Shown one piece after another: positions 63,443 to 64,000 of a DNA stretch of 64,000 nt. The first letter of the stretch is position 1; every line of letters begins with the position of its first letter. Location of the stretch: assembly GCF_005503445.1 (NCBI RefSeq), contig NZ_SCOH01000007.1:88481-152480 (forward strand), written 5' to 3'. This stretch comes from Chitinivorax sp. B. GTDB lineage: Bacteria; Pseudomonadota; Gammaproteobacteria; Burkholderiales; SCOH01. A program made the position numbers and the translations under genes. The notes under the pieces are model-generated. The model ran no database searches and was not told the origin of the DNA. It saw nothing but the letters and a program-made list of their open reading frames with translations.

Positions 63443-64000
63443 AAGCTCAGTTCTGAAGCGCGGATCCCATGCTGCCCGCTGTCGTTTGCCCGCGACACTG
63501 TCCTTGCGCTTGGTATGCTGCCGGATCACGCTCAGTGCCACGCGGTTGAATAACGCCAGCTGCGCCGCACCCTCCGGGTCAGCCACACGCAGCTCGTCCT
63601 CACGGAAGACCACGTCGAGTACCCAGTGCAGTTCATTCTCGATGCCCCAGTGACGGCGAACCGCATGGGCTGCCTGCCTGGCGTCCACCGGCAGGGAGCT
63701 CAGGTACCAGCGTGCGTCGCTGCAGCTTCGGCCGCCCTCGGTGCGCTCACTGCTCACTTCAATAAGCGTCTTCACGTGGGGCCAGCGGGCCGCGAGTTCA
63801 GGCGGTAAGGTGGCGGGCAATTGCAGCACGCTGCGCCGTTCGCGCCGGCCGTGGCCTTGATCGAGCGAGTCGACATACGGCTGGCCGGCCTGTTGGTGAG
63901 CGGCCGCGAAGGTACGCTCCACCCACCGCGCCAAGGTACGCTGATTGGCTTTGAGCTGTACCACGAAGTCGCCGCGCCGTTCGACGATCCTGGCCAGGGT
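63403..64000 (-). mobile_element. ISAs1-family insertion sequence, partial (runs off the window)
   Basis: The GC-rich segment from about 63403 (beginning CAGGGCGGGATCG, plausible inverted-repeat end) to the window end carries an ISAs1-type transposase. The base composition changes abruptly from the AT-leaning gene on its left. The other end and target duplication lie outside the window. The left boundary is estimated from where homology to the membrane protein stops. Confidence 0.7.
63431..64000 (-). CDS. ISAs1 family transposase, C-terminal part
   Basis: Minus-strand frame open from the window edge to a stop at 63431: 189 codons, lacking its N-terminus because the window ends. It contains VERRGDFVVQLKANQ and the DDE-type C-terminal signature HAVRRHWGIENELHWVLDVVFREDELRV, where the WxIE...D region is the YhhI/H-repeat-associated transposase hallmark. 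The end KRKDSVAGKRQRAAWDPRF is the usual tail of ISAs1 transposases. No break seen in the visible part. Confidence 0.9.
   Translation of the reverse strand, partial: TLARIVERRGDFVVQLKANQRTLARWVERTFAAAHQQAGQPYVDSLDQGHGRRERRSVLQLPATLPPELAARWPHVKTLIEVSSERTEGGRSCSDARWYLSSLPVDARQAAHAVRRHWGIENELHWVLDVVFREDELRVADPEGAAQLALFNRVALSVIRQHTKRKDSVAGKRQRAAWDPRFRTELLFD

Overview
The window looks like chromosomal DNA of a mid-GC betaproteobacterium, most likely of the Neisseriales/Chromobacteriaceae type. This rests on gene content (pilSR, phhAB beside an AsnC regulator, bepA next to moaC, a PEP-CTERM-like surface protein, MocR and LysR regulators). The taxon is inferred; no rRNA or other marker gene is present. 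Genes are dense, short overlaps are common, and most of the window is ordinary core and metabolic DNA. There is no CRISPR array, prophage or integrase. One insertion sequence enters at the right edge.

Layout. 1-5.6 kb: an AhpD/CMD-like protein, a small secreted protein, the PilS/PilR two-component pair and proA with a terminator. 5.6-9.3 kb: a TetR regulator behind a tandem palindromic operator, followed by a lipoprotein membrane-fusion protein, an ABC ATPase and an ABC permease, forming an efflux operon. 9.4-11.9 kb: a DUF2804 protein, a Pmp3-type peptide and a YqjD/YqjE/YqjK-like membrane trio. 12.0-24.8 kb: a nine-gene minus-strand polysaccharide (O-antigen or capsule) cluster with linked cistrons and a visibly AT-rich middle, next to tRNA-Phe(GAA). 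25-33.3 kb: a START-like protein, priA, an aminotransferase, two tandem orphan solute-binding proteins and bepA. 33.4-38.6 kb: moaC, moeB, a third orphan binding protein, the asnC/phhA/phhB phenylalanine hydroxylation module and an SDR. 38.6-45.2 kb: PhoU-like, a GNAT/amino-acid-kinase-like pair with a tiny coupled membrane protein, a PTS IIA-like protein and a 931-residue beta-helix plus HEAT-type repeat protein. 45.3-50.1 kb: a 2OG-Fe(II) oxygenase, a MocR regulator with a strong operator, a DUF2917 protein, a threonine dehydratase-like enzyme and a PEP-CTERM-like protein with a possible sigma-54 promoter. 50.4-59.1 kb: a patatin-like hydrolase, a LysR regulator and a divergent acyl-CoA dehydrogenase, APH-type kinase, DUF1304, phosphatase-like, SDR and SDR run, then a reductase. 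59.2-64 kb: a decayed quinone oxidoreductase remnant, an SMP-30-like protein, a GST, a SLATT-like membrane protein and a spermidine-synthase-like membrane gene cut by an ISAs1-type element.

The most noteworthy items are: the kinase-like/GNAT/mini-membrane protein cassette, which resembles a split and diverged N-acetylglutamate synthase; the large beta-helix/HEAT protein; an inverted-repeat family seen as a 132-bp and a 48-bp element; the MocR palindrome; the ACAD plus APH-kinase operon, which recalls hydroxy-acid (ACAD10/11 or Lva-like) catabolism; and the sigma-54-like promoter before the PEP-CTERM gene. None is a proven new system. Each is given below with its limits.
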